From: Pyxicephalus adspersus
Lineage: Eukaryota > Chordata > Amphibia > Anura > Pyxicephalidae
NCBI RefSeq assembly: GCF_032062135.1
Contig: NC_092868.1
Span: 43,070,970-43,134,969 of the forward strand
Length of the DNA: 64,000 nucleotides
Direction of reading: 5' to 3'
The notes beneath the pieces were generated by a model. That model saw only the letters and a program-made list of their open reading frames with translations, was not told the origin of the DNA and searched no databases. Within the stretch, counting starts at the first letter, position 1; every line of letters begins with the position of its first letter. The position numbers and the translations under genes are program-made. Below are positions 43,034 to 53,774 of the stretch, in pieces.

Positions 43034-43256
43034 GGGTCTGATTTATTAAAGCTCTCCAAGGCTGCAGAGGATACACTTTCATCAGTGAAGCTGGTTGATC
43101 CAGCAAACCTGGAATGGCTCTGGTTCAGGATTTAAAACAATTGCTAGCAAATGGCAAAAGACTTTAAATAAATCAATTCCAGGTGTGCTGGCTCACCCAG
43201 CTTCACCGATGAAAGGGTATCCTCTCCAGCCTTGGAGAGCTTTCATAAATGTGGAC
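43034..43256. mobile_element. Family A hairpin MITE, complete
   Basis: 223 bp. Left arm GGGTCTGATTTATTAAAGC, GAGGATACACTTTCATCAGT, CCAGCAAACCTGGAATGG. The centre contains ATTGCTAGCAAATGG. Right arm CCAGGTGTGCTGGCTCACCC, ACCGATGAAAGGGTATCCTC, CTTGGAGAGCTTTCATAAAT. Best-preserved copy with 5246 and 49389. Confidence 0.85.
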
Positions 43257-43616
43257 CTGGGTTGTGCCCATTGGAGCCATAAGTCCAAATCTATATTCTT
43301 CCTTAGCTCTCTTGTCTCTCTGTTCAGCACTCAAAGCCAAAGGATGTACTTGGTACTTGTGGATATAAAGGAGAATATATTAATCTTTCTCAACCTTTTT
43401 ACTATGGGGAACACTTGAAATAACTTTCACCTCTGCTATATTTACTATATTCATAGCTCACAGTATATTAGCATGGTGGTCAATAGGAAGAATGCCTCTT
43501 ACATTACTGGCCAAAAAAGAAGAATATCTCCCCTACAGATAGCTAAAAAAAATCATAGGAGGTCACTTAAAGTGGACCTATCACTAAATGATATAAAAGG
43601 GTGGCTAACCCCTTTT

Positions 43617-44072
43617 CTGGTAGTCCCAGAGTTAAAGACATCCAAAACACAGAGGACTCCTAGATACGAATGGGGCTTCCCTGCTTGTGTGCAGGATGGA
43701 GGCTTGATAGGGGGAGGGGGAGGTTTGCACTGACTTGCAGAAGAAAGCTTTTGCTAAACACAGCTGAGCTCTTCTGCAACATCTTGTACCTTTGCAGTTG
43801 TTTCATATATCATATTGCATATCAAAGCACAGCTTGCTCCAGAAGTTATTGAATGTCTATGCTCCATAAAGATTTTTTTTGCTTTTCTTATGAATAACTC
43901 ACAGTGAGGATTTTATACAATAACTGACACCACGCTGCCTAATAATATGTTGAGACAAACTTCTGTCCTAATTGCATTTATTAAAATAATTTATCTGTTC
44001 CGACTTACATACAAATTCAACTTAAGAACAAACCTACAGTCCCTATCTCGTATGTAAGCTGGGGACTACCAA
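43617..44072 (-). mobile_element. Family E MITE
   Basis: On the minus strand it runs GGTAGTCCCCAGCTTACATA to GACTACCAG. Contains the AAGTTGAATTTGTATGTAAG, TAAATTATTTTAATAAATGC and GTGTCAGTTATTGTATAAAA blocks. The termini are slightly decayed. A TTAAAGTGGACCTATCAC family F fragment lies immediately upstream at 43568. Confidence 0.75.
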
Positions 44073-45215
44073 CATATAATGAAAAAAATGTGTTTTTTCA
44101 AAATAATTTTTAATACTTTAAAAATCTGAAGGGGAAACTTGCAGCTTACATGATCATGCGTAGAAGGGGGCATGCGCAAACATTGCTGATGTTCGGTGAT
44201 TGGATTCGGTGCCCAGGGCAATGACACTGTGCACCAGATAGATTGGCTAAGCCATACGCTGTCATTGACATGCACAGTATACAGTCCCCTGTTCTCTTTA
44301 CAAACAGTCACAGATGAGCTTCTATCCCCCTGTACATGTAACTATACAATACCAATATCACATGAAAGTGCTTGTAGCATCTGTCAATCTCATAAGGGCT
44401 TCCTGAAAAACAAACACAGGCAAAACAGCTTTAGACTGAGTATATGTGTGAATGTCCTGAATAATCTATTGTGGTTTATTCTGCATGCAAAACATGACAG
44501 TGATGGCTGAGACATATGCTGTCTGTCATTGACAGGTATTTAAATTCAACTTCCGAACATCGGGGGCAATTCAGGACAACAGTCTGTGAACTCAACAGAG
44601 ACAAATTCCATGAACAATATTTTACCAAGTATCTTCCATAAATTTATATATGTTAATATTAACCCTATGTGCACAGTAAACATGTATTATGTTATATAAA
44701 GTAAATTCATTTATTAAAATATCAGCTTCTAAACATTAAAAAAAGTAGTTGAGAAAACAGCACTTTAAATTTTCTTTATCCTATGCCCAATGTATTTATA
44801 GTAGGACAGTAGTACGCAAGTAGTTGTGCCTCCATCAGTGACATCATCAGCATCTGTTTCCTGCTCCACGCCTCTACACCAAATAAAATAGATCTGTATT
44901 GTAATGTATTCTGGTGAACAGCTGCAGGATGACATAAAGGCATTTGAATTTAAATTTGGAGGACTGGCAGATTATGACGCCTACAATGGAAAGAAAAGGC
45001 TTTGTCCCTAAGGACAGTAGAAGACAATAATGTCCTCAAATGAAGTGCAGTCCAAAGGTTACACATATCTACTTTATTTGATTTTTGTGTGACATGCAGC
45101 ATAAAACTACGGTGGGTACACATGCTGAAAAATTGGCACTGGAAATGGTCTTTAGTGAACAAGTGCTAGTATTTCCCCAGACTCGGATGACTAATAACAG
45201 TTTTATAATGACAAT
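44073..45215. other. No gene recognised
   Basis: No coding signal or clear repeats in 1.1 kb. Confidence 0.45.
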
Positions 45216-45419
45216 GGGCCTAATTTAATAAACCTGTCCAAGACTGAGAGGATAGACTATCATGGCAGAAATGGGGTGATCCAGCAAATCTGGAATGGAT
45301 TTCCTAAAAATCATTAGCTACCAAATGTTTTTAATCCTAAACCAGATTCATTGCAGATTTGCTGGATCACCCAGGTTCTCCGAATATAGTCTTCTTCAGT
45401 CTTGAAGAGCTTTAGGTCT
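45216..45419. mobile_element. Family A hairpin MITE, complete
   Basis: Arms GGGCCTAATTTAATAAACC, GGGGTGATCCAGCAAATCTG and TGCTGGATCACCCAGGTTCT, AGTCTTGAAGAGCTTTAGG. The outer ends are more diverged than at 43034. Confidence 0.75.
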
Positions 45420-45449
45420 ACAGTGGCATGATCATTAGGGGGCAACATC

Positions 45450-45665
45450 TTTTTGTCCCTTCTCTCTACCCCCTCTTTCTCACTCTTCTTCCTACCTCTC
45501 TCTACCCTCTCCGTCCACCTGTCCTCCTCTCTTTATCTGTTGCCCTGTCCTCTCTTTCTCTCCCCCCTCTCTCTCTTGTCTCTCTCCCCTCTCCCTTTCT
45601 GTTCCACTGTCCTCCTTTCCTTCTCTCTCTCCACTCTACTTCTCCCAGTTTTCATGGTGTGTTTT
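45450..45665. repeat. Polypyrimidine microsatellite (CT-rich)
   Basis: CTCTCTC-rich plus strand. The overlapping 88-codon frames here are Ser/Leu/Pro-rich artefacts of the CT repeat in two frames. Confidence 0.85.
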
Positions 45666-46348
45666 GTATTTCAAAGGCTATTGTTGGTAGGTAAGTGGAT
45701 GAGGGGCAGCACAAGCTAGCTGGCCTAGGGGAGCAAAAAGTATAGATCTGGCCCTTCATACAGAAAGTAAAGGGCCAAAAAGGGAAAATATTCATGTGTG
45801 CAATCATTTAATTATTATTGCAGTATTAAAGCTCTCCAAGATTTTATTACAATTACAAACTATTCAACATATTTTTAGAAATGCCTTTGCATTTGGCCAT
45901 ACAACAAGAACCAGAAGGAACTCAGAGCAGTTGTTCTCTCGGGAGAGATAAGAATCGTTTAACTGCCCTTTTACCATACATTAATATAGTGGTGGCATCA
46001 GGTTTGTTTATAAAGCAGCTAATCCTACATTAACTAAAACATGTCCTGGTGGTGAATCTTCCAGGTCCATGTGTTTCAATGGTGGTAATTGATTCTTTAA
46101 CAGAAAATGTTTTGTGTTTGGCCTGGTGCTTTTCTTTACAATGTGCTCATCTGCAGACCTATAAAAAGGAGTATGGGAGCAATGCAAGATCTGCCAATAT
46201 AAACCAGGCAGTTGTCTACTTTCATTTTCTGTTCTGCACCGTAAAAGTCAGAGGTGGAACTGACGGACAGCAATGGGAAACCATGACACTTTTCCCTTCT
46301 TCACAGCAATAAAGTACATTTTATATCATCAATATGAATATAAAGATA
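45666..46348. other. No gene recognised
   Basis: A short family A-like fragment (AGTATTAAAGCTCTCCAAG at 45823) sits in otherwise unremarkable DNA. Confidence 0.45.
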
Positions 46349-46567
46349 GCTAAAGTTGAACTAAAGTCCCACTTTGAATTGGCAATCAACGCCCAGCTGT
46401 CCAGGAAATCCCAGCTTCCCTTCTGGGTACAGGGACTGAGTACTGTCATCGCGGCTGGCCAAAAAGATGGCCAAAGATCAGAATACAGAAAAGAAAAAGG
46501 AAGAAGATGGCGGTGCCCTCAACAGAATGGGAACAGGTGAGGATCATGTGGGTTTAGTTCTGCTTTA
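46349..46567 (-). mobile_element. Family F TTAA-type MITE, short subfamily
   Basis: Ends GCTAAAGTTGAACTAAAG and GTTCTGCTTTAA. GAAAAAGGAAGAAGATGGCG and GGGAACAGGTGAGGATCATG are the complement-strand versions of the 28813 and 34135 copies. Interior shortened. Confidence 0.65.
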
Positions 46568-46727
46568 ATACTGAACTCCAGCTTTTCCATCTTGCACAGT
46601 TATATAGTTTCCTCTGCTTACTCTGACTTCACTCAACACTTTTACCAGCTTGCAGTAAACTCTGCAGCATGTCAAACAGTGGCTGGGTAGTTTTCTGGTT
46701 GGAGGGTGTTTAGCATCATATTGACCA

Positions 46728-46965
46728 GTCTTTCTTAACTGTTGACCCCAGAGAGAAACACCAGGGTTCTTTCAGATGTTTCAACAGTTTCCTTAAACTG
46801 TCATTAATTGACCTCTCTTTTGATGATGCCTGCATAGTTCTGGAGCCAACACCACTTGGAAGAGCCTGCAGCATGATTCTGATGTTTATGGGTGTCTGTA
46901 ACAGTGGTATTCTAGCCCTATTCCTTTTGGCCACCAATGTTAGAGGCTTTTTCCCCAATTACCCC
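46728..46965 (+). repeat. Family D hAT-like repeat
   Basis: GTCTTTCTTAACTGTTGACC, CCAGGGTTCTTTCAGATG, CTTTTGATGATGCCTGCATA and CTTTTGGCCACCAATGTTAG in the order seen at 8460. Paired with an inverted copy at 47025-47338. Confidence 0.6.
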
Positions 46966-47024
46966 AAATAATTGGCTTTATAAAGGCCTTCACCTGAAAT
47001 CTCCAATAAATTAGTTTTATTAGG

Positions 47025-47338
47025 CGTTTCCTAAGACCTGAAAATTATATCAAGGGTTCCTCAGGTATTTAGAATGAATGCCTTAAAAATGTTAAGGTCC
47101 CAGTGAACCCCGCTAAAATAAATTAATTGGGACAATGGCGCTTTCCTTCATGGTCAGTGCAAACAATGTACCTTTTACCATGGTGGTTCAAATTCTATCC
47201 TTACAGACAGCTAAAAAGATAATTGGATTTATGCTTGTGGCCCTGGTAAATGGCATTAGAGCTATGCAGACGCCATCAGAACGGAGGACAGTCACCCACA
47301 CCTCAAATCCCCTTTTGAGGAACCCTGGTTGAGAATAG
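47025..47338 (-). repeat. Family D hAT-like repeat, inverted copy
   Basis: Ends with AACCCTGGTTGAGAAT (the hAT-style end on the minus strand). Inside, ACCATGGTGGTTCAAATTCT and GCTATGCAGACGCCATCAGA are the complements of blocks at 8460. Only about 60 bp separate it from the + strand copy at 46728. Confidence 0.6.
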
Positions 47339-47349
47339 CTAATCTAGAC

Positions 47350-47659
47350 CAGCTTTGGCAAAACGCAGGTCTGACTGGTGTGCCCCCCTGGAGGGTCAGG
47401 AGAAGGACCAGTCCAGAGCCGCGGACCACATCCCCCATATGGATCGCAGGCTCAGGGTGGTGGCCGGTTGTGTCTCTCGACACAACCCACCCACTTTCCC
47501 ATTCCAGGCTCAGACCTATGATGGGAGAGTGGGGGAGTTCTGGAATCATGACTCACTCTGGGGGATGTTTCTTCTAATTTAAGTGACACACGGCTCCACG
47601 TGCGGTCAGGAGTCTGTAAATTTTGTGGTCCAAGAGTTCCAAAAGGTTGGCAACTACCG
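47350..47659 (-). mobile_element. hAT-type MITE, family B, perfect 8-bp duplication
   Basis: 310 bp from CAGCTTTGGCAAAACG to GGTTGGCAACTACCG. ATCTAGAC occurs exactly on both sides (47342-47349 and 47660-47667), matching the nTCTAGAn pattern also seen at 16933. It carries GAGCCGCGGACCACATC, GGCTCAGACCTATGATGGG and GGATGTTTCTTC blocks. Frames of 82 and 75 codons inside it are not genes. Confidence 0.9.
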
Positions 47660-47667
47660 ATCTAGAC

Positions 47668-48197
47668 CTTTCATGTCTAACTATCCTCAACTCATCAATT
47701 ATAATTTTTGGATTTGGTAGGGACCAAAAATGGTAGGGAACCCCTAAAACCTACAAATGGACTGGAATTATGGCTGTAAGATCTCATTGGTGCATTAGAC
47801 ATATAAGAAGTGATGGTTGATAGCCGACTAGGTAGCTAAAATATCAGTTGTTGGAATGACCCTTTAAAAAGCAACATACCAGCTAAGATCATAAATAGAG
47901 AAAGAGGAATAGATACTGCAGTGTTGCAACTTCTACCTAATTATCTGAATACATGTAAAGTGAAAAGCACTTTTACTTTCTCTTTTAACTGTTGACCTGA
48001 GTATGCCATGATTACATTCAATACCAAGCTTAAATAAATGTAATGATTTCCAAGACAATGTGAATTTTATGTTGGTGTATGGGGAGATAAATATACCATA
48101 CATTCAGCATTACTCACAGTAATGGATTGTTTGAGAGCAATTTAAGGGGACAGGAAGGTGAAATTGCTTTCTGCTGTACACCACAGTTGGCATTTTG
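47668..48197. other. No gene recognised
   Basis: No coding signal; AT-rich. Confidence 0.45.
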
Positions 48198-48448
48198 AGG
48201 TCCATTCATAAAATGCAGGCATTGGTATGCAACCTGCGGTGTGTCAGGAAATCCTCTCTAGTTATCCTATTGAACAGGTTCTCCTTTTACCTTTTTTACC
48301 TATTATTCTCATTGTGATCCTCTCGTTTCAGAGTCTCAAAGCAAATATAATGCAATAAGCATTTAAAAAGCATACCACTGTCCTATTTTGAAATTGTCAA
48401 AGCAGCGGTATCATCACAATGCTGCTGCTTTATAAATGAACCCTGAGA
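48198..48448. mobile_element. MITE with inverted ends TCCATTCATAAAATGCAG
   Basis: The left end (GAGGTCCATTCATAAAATGC, AGGCATTG) is mirrored at the right, whose reverse complement reads CAGGGTTCATTTATAAAGCA and then GCAGCATTG. About 250 bp, no ORF. It is a different element from family A despite the similar ends. Confidence 0.6.
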
Positions 48449-48560
48449 TGGAGAGCGGCCTTTTAAAATCTCTTTTAAATCAAATGTTTTCATAATGGTA
48501 CAATTGCTTAATATTTTATTAGGACCCTGCCTTAAGCTTTCTTTTTTCTCTGTTTGGTAC

Positions 48561-48934
48561 CAGGGGTGTAGTCATAAAAAAGAAGAGGGGACCTGGTACT
48601 ACTCATGGCGAGCACGCATGCGCATCATTGTTATATAAACGGTCCCGCCCCACTACACCCCTGCCTATGTGTCACTCAAAGGGGAAGAAACTTCCCCCAA
48701 AGTGACGTCATGATACCAGAACCCCCCACTCTCCCATCACAGGTCTGAGCGATGTCTGTTCAGAGACAACACGCGTGTTCAGAGACACGTCCTGACCGCA
48801 CGCAGGGGGATGGGCCGGCCAGAACCGTGGACCACCAAAGAATTCTTTGCAAAATAGGGGTGGGCACGCATGCCCATTCCTGAAAAAAGTGAGGGCACGG
48901 CGTTTCCACCCATGCTCGCCCCACTACACCCCTG
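48561..48934. mobile_element. Composite of a hAT mini-element and a family B segment
   Basis: Outer ends CAGGGGTGTAGTCATAA and CCACTACACCCCTG, flanked by TTTGGTAC and CTTGGTAC (7 of 8). A complete 103-bp copy with the same ends occupies 48561-48663. A family B body follows (GTGTCACTCAAAGGGG, AAAGTGACGTCATGAT, GGGCCGGCCAGAACCG) to about 48835, and then a second piece with ACTACACCCCTG to 48934. So one target duplication encloses two ends of one family around a piece of another. Confidence 0.7.
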
Positions 48935-48942
48935 CTTGGTAC

Positions 48943-49388
48943 TGTTTTGGAGGTTGTAATAGTCAAGGTGGTAAGACTCTATATCTGAATTATTACAATT
49001 TATCCTCTCAATCCAATCACTGAGAAGTTTATTCATTAGCATGAGCTGGGGTACAGTAATAAATCTTTGGAGGTTCCACAGTGTTCTTCTCCCCTGGATT
49101 CTGCTCCAGATGGAACCAATATAAAGCTTGGTGGATTACAGTCGTTTGGGTAGGAGTCAGCGGGAATTCCCTTTAATTAGTGTGATGACTTTGGTCCCTC
49201 TCCTGCCTAGTACCCAAAATACAGTGAGAATAGGATCCTAGGGAGTCAGGGCACATTTCTGCACTTAATTGATACAAAATTAGGCAAATAATGGCGGTCA
49301 CTGGATCCATAATGTCAGAATTAGTCATAGTGAAGTCTTTAAAGCAACCCTGTATTTATAAATGATGCTGTAGTAGGCTAACAACATT
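48943..49388. other. No gene recognised
   Basis: No coding signal. Confidence 0.5.
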
Positions 49389-49592
49389 GGGACAGATTTA
49401 ATAAAGCTCTTCAAATCTGGAGAGGATACACTTGGATCAGGGATGCTGGGTGATCCAGCAAACATGGAATGTATTTCCTTAAAGTCATTTGCTATTTGCT
49501 AGCAAATGTTTTGTATCTTGGGCCAGATCCATTTCAGGTTTGCTGGATCACCCAACTTCACTAATAAAAGTGTATCCTCTCCAGCCTTGTGG
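49389..49592. mobile_element. Family A hairpin MITE, complete
   Basis: GGGACAGATTTAATAAAGC, GAGGATACACTTGGATCAGG, TGGGTGATCCAGCAAACATG; centre TTTGCTAGCAAATG; right arm GGTTTGCTGGATCACCCAAC, TAAAAGTGTATCCTCTCCAG. The far-right outer end is interrupted (TTGTGGCAGG). Confidence 0.8.
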
Positions 49593-49846
49593 CAGGAAAA
49601 TACCCCAGATGCAGGAACATACCTCCAGTGTTCTTGCATGCCACTTGTAAATACCACTGATATACCCTGATGGTCGAGGTACCGGAGTAATACGTTTGCT
49701 TCTTTCCCTTTCTCAAAATGCATCACTCTTTAATGACGCATACAGCAGACAGGATTGAGGCTGTAACATGGGAGTCATGGGCAATGGGGTATGTGCCACC
49801 ATATGCCAAAAAGCCATTATTTGCATGGTATAATAAAACAGTGATA

Positions 49847-50229
49847 AAGCTACATACACATAACAGATAATTGTCGCCAGAGACAAACAATCGTGCTGGC
49901 TTTGGGTGAAAATCTGTACAGTGGTCCACCAATGTCATATAATCGTCAGCTAGACGTCAGATAACTGTTCTTGGAAACAAGTGAAAGACAATCCAATGAG
50001 TACTGTACAGCTCTCTATAGAGCGGGGAGATGAAGGATGAGTAAGCGGCACCCCACCTTGCTACCCCCCATAGGTAAGCACCGTGATCACCCCACCTTGC
50101 TACCCCCCATAGGTAAGCACCGTGATCATTCCTAATTGGTTGTTCTTCCAATGGCATTGGAGGACCGCTGTACACATTTCAGATGAGCACAACCCTTGGG
50201 CGACGATCATCGGATGTGTGTATGTAGCT
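49847..50229. mobile_element. Family G element (CGTACACAC-type ends), with 39-bp tandem duplication
   Basis: Left end AAAGCTACATACACATAACA and GATAATTGTCGCC; right end (inverse) GGCGACGATCATCGGATGTG and TGTATGTAGCTC. Interior ACTGTACAGCTCTCTATAGA and GCGGGGAG...GGCACCCC blocks are shared with 55769. Positions 50050-50127 hold two exact 39-bp copies (ACCCCACCTTGCTACCCCCC and onward). TTAA flanks are decayed (ATAA / TCAA). The minus-strand frame repeating GDHGAYLWGVARW comes from the duplication. Confidence 0.7.
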
Positions 50230-50954
50230 CAACTCCAAACACAACACAATATCAACTGTTAATACTGTGAATTAGGAAGACGTGGGTGTTGAATGATCTG
50301 ATTGCTAATTGTTGAGCAATCTTCCTGCCTCAATTTGTACCGATAGCAGTCCTAGTTATTAATCTAATCTTACAACATTTCTTTTTAATTATTCAGAGAT
50401 CCTCCGCTACTGATATTTAATATCCGTGATTACACTTCCATTATTATGGCTATTAGCAAACAGTTGCATTTCCCAGTTATCGTGCTCAGAAATTGCTTAA
50501 ATTAGACAAAGCTTTGCTTCGAATGTTCCAGGGCACGAAGGTAACCGGCCTGAGTTTGCAGCTGCTGAAAGATTAACCCTATTAAGTGTAATGCTCCCTG
50601 GCGCCAAGCCGCGTCAGCAGAATCTAGCTTGAAATGCAGACCTAAAGGTATTAATGGATTGTCATATATTACTGCACAAATCCCAGGATGATATTGAAAA
50701 TAGACTCTCCTTGCTGCAACTCTCTGCATTTGGAATGCTGATTCCATCCATCGTTTCCTTGGGGGATCTTACATACTCCTCATTAGTTAATGGCTTGCCA
50801 GCAGTGGTGAGTTTGTGCAAGAAGTATGCAGAATTATATTGTTTGTCTGTGTTAAGTGAAAGTCATTGGTTAAGGAAGGAAATGGAGACTTTACTTAAAG
50901 TAATAGCCCAGCCAAAACTCATATTTCAGTTTTAGGTACCAGCAAGTACGTAGT
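50230..50954. other. No gene recognised; possible conserved non-coding patch
   Basis: The stretch 50380-50700 is non-repetitive and mixed in composition, with AGTTATTAATCTAATC, TTAATTATTCAGAGATCC and GGCTATTAGCAAACAGTTG (homeodomain-like TAAT cores). The frames here (for example 50654-50935, 93 codons) show no domain. Confidence 0.35.
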
Positions 50955-51135
50955 CCAGGGTTTCCTAACCAAGTTTCCTCCAGAGGTTGCTAGGGATTAC
51001 TCCAGCAATGAGCAATCTGTGCGTCTTGGATCAGTTTAGCTGTCACCAATCATTTTTTGGCCATCTGTAATGATGACATTCTTCCAAATGGCCAACAATA
51101 TAGGAGGCATTCTTCCAATGGACCGCCACGCTAAT
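50955..51135 (+). repeat. Family D hAT-like repeat
   Basis: TTTCCTAACCAAGTTTCCTC, CAGAGGTTGCTAGGGATTAC, CTGTCACCAATCATTTTTTG and GTAATGATGACATTCTTCC. The right part is close to the copy at 3031. Confidence 0.6.
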
Positions 51136-51149
51136 GTACTATAAGATAT

Positions 51150-51505
51150 AAATACTCCCCTAGCCGCCTTCTTGGCTCCTCCAATGACCTACTAATGACT
51201 TCCTCACTCATAACCTCATCACACGGCTCCAAGACATTTCTAGAGCTCCCTCGACTCTCTGGAATGGTCTTCCTCATCCTATTCAGCTTGCTCCTACTTT
51301 CTGCTCATTTAAAAGAGCACTCAACACCTATTTTTTCAAATTTGCCTACTCATCTCCTTCTGTCTTTTGAAACCCTCTCTACATATGTCCCCTCCTATTA
51401 TGTGTTAATTCCCCCATCTCCTACATTGTAAGCTCTTCGAGTAGGGTCCTCTCCTCCACCTGTGTCACTGTCTTTATTAGTCTGTAATTTGAATACCAAC
51501 ACAAC
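51150..51505 (+). mobile_element. L2-like LINE, ORF2 C-terminus and 3' tail
   Basis: Near-duplicate of 12695-13140 in plan: ELPRLWNGLPHPIQLA in one frame, then SFKRALNTYFFKFAY. After the stop: ACATTGTAAGCTCTTCGAGT, GTCACTGTCTTTATTAGTC. The final GCGCTATATAAATA tail is lost. The 78-codon frame at 51195 is a shifted reading of the same stretch. Confidence 0.75.
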
Positions 51506-51734
51506 CTAATGTCCAAAATAAAAATGCATGACCCATTTTACCCATCTGACAGGTGAACTCTGCCATACAATGAATTGCACAGAAATCTTACTTTTCAATA
51601 AAGGACGCCTGGAAATAATAAGCCCCCAATAATAACCTTCTCCTCTACAAATAGAAGTTGCCTGGGTATTATTACTTCTTTGGCTTTTTGACTTTTTGAC
51701 TTTAATTTTCTTTACATTTTTTTGTCAGTGATCT

Positions 51735-51925
51735 ATTATTATTCTTATTCCTAATAATATTATCAAACAGTATTTATATAGCACCAACATAATACGCAGC
51801 GCTGTAATTTAAATAGGGGTTGCAAATGACAGACAGATACAAACAATGAAACAGCAGGATAGGGCCCTGCTTAAAAGAGCTCACAATCTAAGAGGAAGGG
51901 GAAGTAGCACACAATAAGACAAATA
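51735..51925 (-). mobile_element. L2-like LINE 3' tail, family C
   Basis: Minus strand: TTAGATTGTGAGCTCTTTTA, CTGTCATTTGCAACCCCTA, TTACAGCGCTGCGTATTATG, TTGGTGCTATATAAATACTG, then an imperfect (AAT/TAA) run. It ends just before the next family F element. Confidence 0.75.
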
Positions 51926-51927
51926 TA

Positions 51928-52335
51928 TAAAGTGTACATAAACTCAGAATTTTCACTTTACATAAAAGGGCAGACAACCCTTTAATGTTAAGTTAAAATG
52001 TTGTGTTTGTTTTTTTTTTTTTGTTTTTTTTTAAAAGGGTGCAGCACCGCCCCCTATTCCTCTGCAACTTGGGCATACGCTGAAGGAGCCCTTATCGTCA
52101 AAAGGGGAAAAAATGCCAATCTCACGCAGGCGCAGTGAAATCGGCAGATTTTTTCCCCCAACTACGTCACCTGGTCTTGCGCCTGGGTCGGGTGACTTAG
52201 TAAGAAGATCCCGGAAGAAGAGGACCGACCCGAAGATGGATACCGGGATGGCACGGGACCTGATGAAAGAAACCTCCGGACCAATCGATTTTTTTTTTTT
52301 GTGTTTTGGCCTTTTTTGAGTTTACTTCCTCTTTA
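51928..52335 (+). mobile_element. Family F TTAA-type MITE
   Basis: Starts ATAAAGTGTACATAAACTCA (left TTAA decayed) and ends TTTACTTCCTCTTTAA. Contains ACATAAAAGGGCAGACAACC, GTGCAGCACCGCCCCCTA, CTCACGCAGGCGCAGTGAAA and ACTACGTCACCTGGTCTTGC paired with GGGTGACTTAG. T-runs at 52010-52032 and 52290-52300 are part of it. Confidence 0.8.
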
Positions 52336-53473
52336 AGTCTGTAACAAACTTTTTAACGTTCCATGTCCCACCGGGGACCGTGCACTAGTAATACAGAGCC
52401 AGGCACTGACAAATGGAATTGCTTTTTTTCATACCACGAATATTGCAAAAATTAGATCTCTATCAGTAGTGCAGAGATATTTCTATTTATTATGAGGAAA
52501 TTATTCTATAATGACTATCAAAAAATCTCCTAACATTCCTGATTTTGGTAATTTGTCGCCCATCTGACATGTCATAGCACAGGATAATCACACATGTCCC
52601 TACCTAAGTTAGGGATGTGCAGAGTTAAAAACAAACACATCAGCCATCTATTCGCTTATGGCAAATCCTATGAAAATATGCCTCCCCTTCTTTTCCTATT
52701 ACTACAAGAGGCATGGGCTCCGCTGCTTGTTGCTAGACTACATTTCCCAGGGTACAACACCATGGAAATGTCAATCTTGTGGAAGCAACAACAGCAACAA
52801 AAAAATGCAAGAGGAAGGAACTCATTTCTATGGGAAGAGAGGACATGGAAACATGGGAAGGACAATCTCATGTTGTCAGCAGATGGGCAGACAAAGCTCT
52901 GATGAAGCCCTCCCCAGCAGCAAACCAATATCACAGCGGTGACTCAGCGGTCTATGCAAGGTGTATGGTGCCAAGAAGCTCTCTATAGCGTCACAAAAAT
53001 GCTTCTCCAACACCTCTCGGCTGTGTCCTCAGTGATATACTGTATTACTGCTTCTAAGCTGCTAAGCCAATTCTTTCTATGCAGCCCTACAGTGACAAGT
53101 AATGATGTGAATATGAATATGCTTAAGGGAAAAATTTCGCTGGATCATTCAACTCACAATTGGGATGGGAAATAGCTGTAGTGAGATATCTTCATTAGGC
53201 CTGGTAAAGCGTTCAATACCCAACAATTTAATGGCTGCCCGTAAAAGAAATTTAGGTTAAGAAAACCTGGCCATAAATCTAAAACAGAGCTTTTATGCAC
53301 AATTCGGCCAAGACAATGATATCTTCAGAGTGTAGTAAATCTCTCAATGAGCTTTTGTATTTAAGGGTTTAGAGGGATAGGTGGTACGGATGCTGCTGGT
53401 GCCAGCTTACTAAGGGGTACAGTCAAGGGTGCAGACTACGCAGTGGGTCCTCTGGAAATTAAGGTCAGGTAGG
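52336..53473. other. No gene recognised
   Basis: Overlapping frames at 52594-52988 (up to 102 codons on each strand) show no conserved domain and no splice support; probably chance. No repeat recognised. Confidence 0.4.
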
Positions 53474-53481
53474 TACTATAC

Positions 53482-53766
53482 CAGCGGCAGCCAACCGGTA
53501 GTCTGGTCAGGAGAAGGGCCCCACTGGGGGGGTGCACTGGCCAGAGCGGCGCACCATGTCCCCTGTATGGATCGCAGGCTCAGGGTGGTGGGTGGGTTGT
53601 GTCTCTGACTCTGACCCATGATGGGAGAGTGGGCAGGTTCTGGTATCATGACGTCAATCTGGGGGAAGTTTCTTACCCTTTGAGTGACACACGGCTCCCC
53701 GCACACGCACAGTCCGGAGCCTGTATATTTAGTGGTCTGTAGCTCCAAAAACGTTGGCGACCACTG
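53482..53766 (-). mobile_element. hAT-type MITE, family B, perfect 8-bp duplication
   Basis: 285 bp from CAGCGGCAGCCAACCGG to CGTTGGCGACCACTG with TACTATAC on both sides (53474-53481, 53767-53774). GGTGCACTGGCCAGAGCG, TGATGGGAGAGTGGGCAGG and ATCATGACGTCAATCTGGGG are the family blocks in the minus orientation. The 133-codon minus frame at 53476-53877 only reads through it. Confidence 0.9.
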
Positions 53767-53774
53767 TACTATAC

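Noticed and set aside
45428..45719. Two 88-codon Ser/Leu/Pro-rich frames
   Set aside because: Translation of a CT microsatellite in two frames.
49957..50175. Minus-strand frame with a repeated GDHGAYLWGVARW peptide
   Set aside because: The peptide repeat is fully explained by the 39-bp tandem DNA duplication inside a MITE.
52594..52988. Overlapping 69-102-codon frames on both strands
   Set aside because: No domain; overlap in all frames points to low stop density, not coding. Kept only as unassigned DNA.
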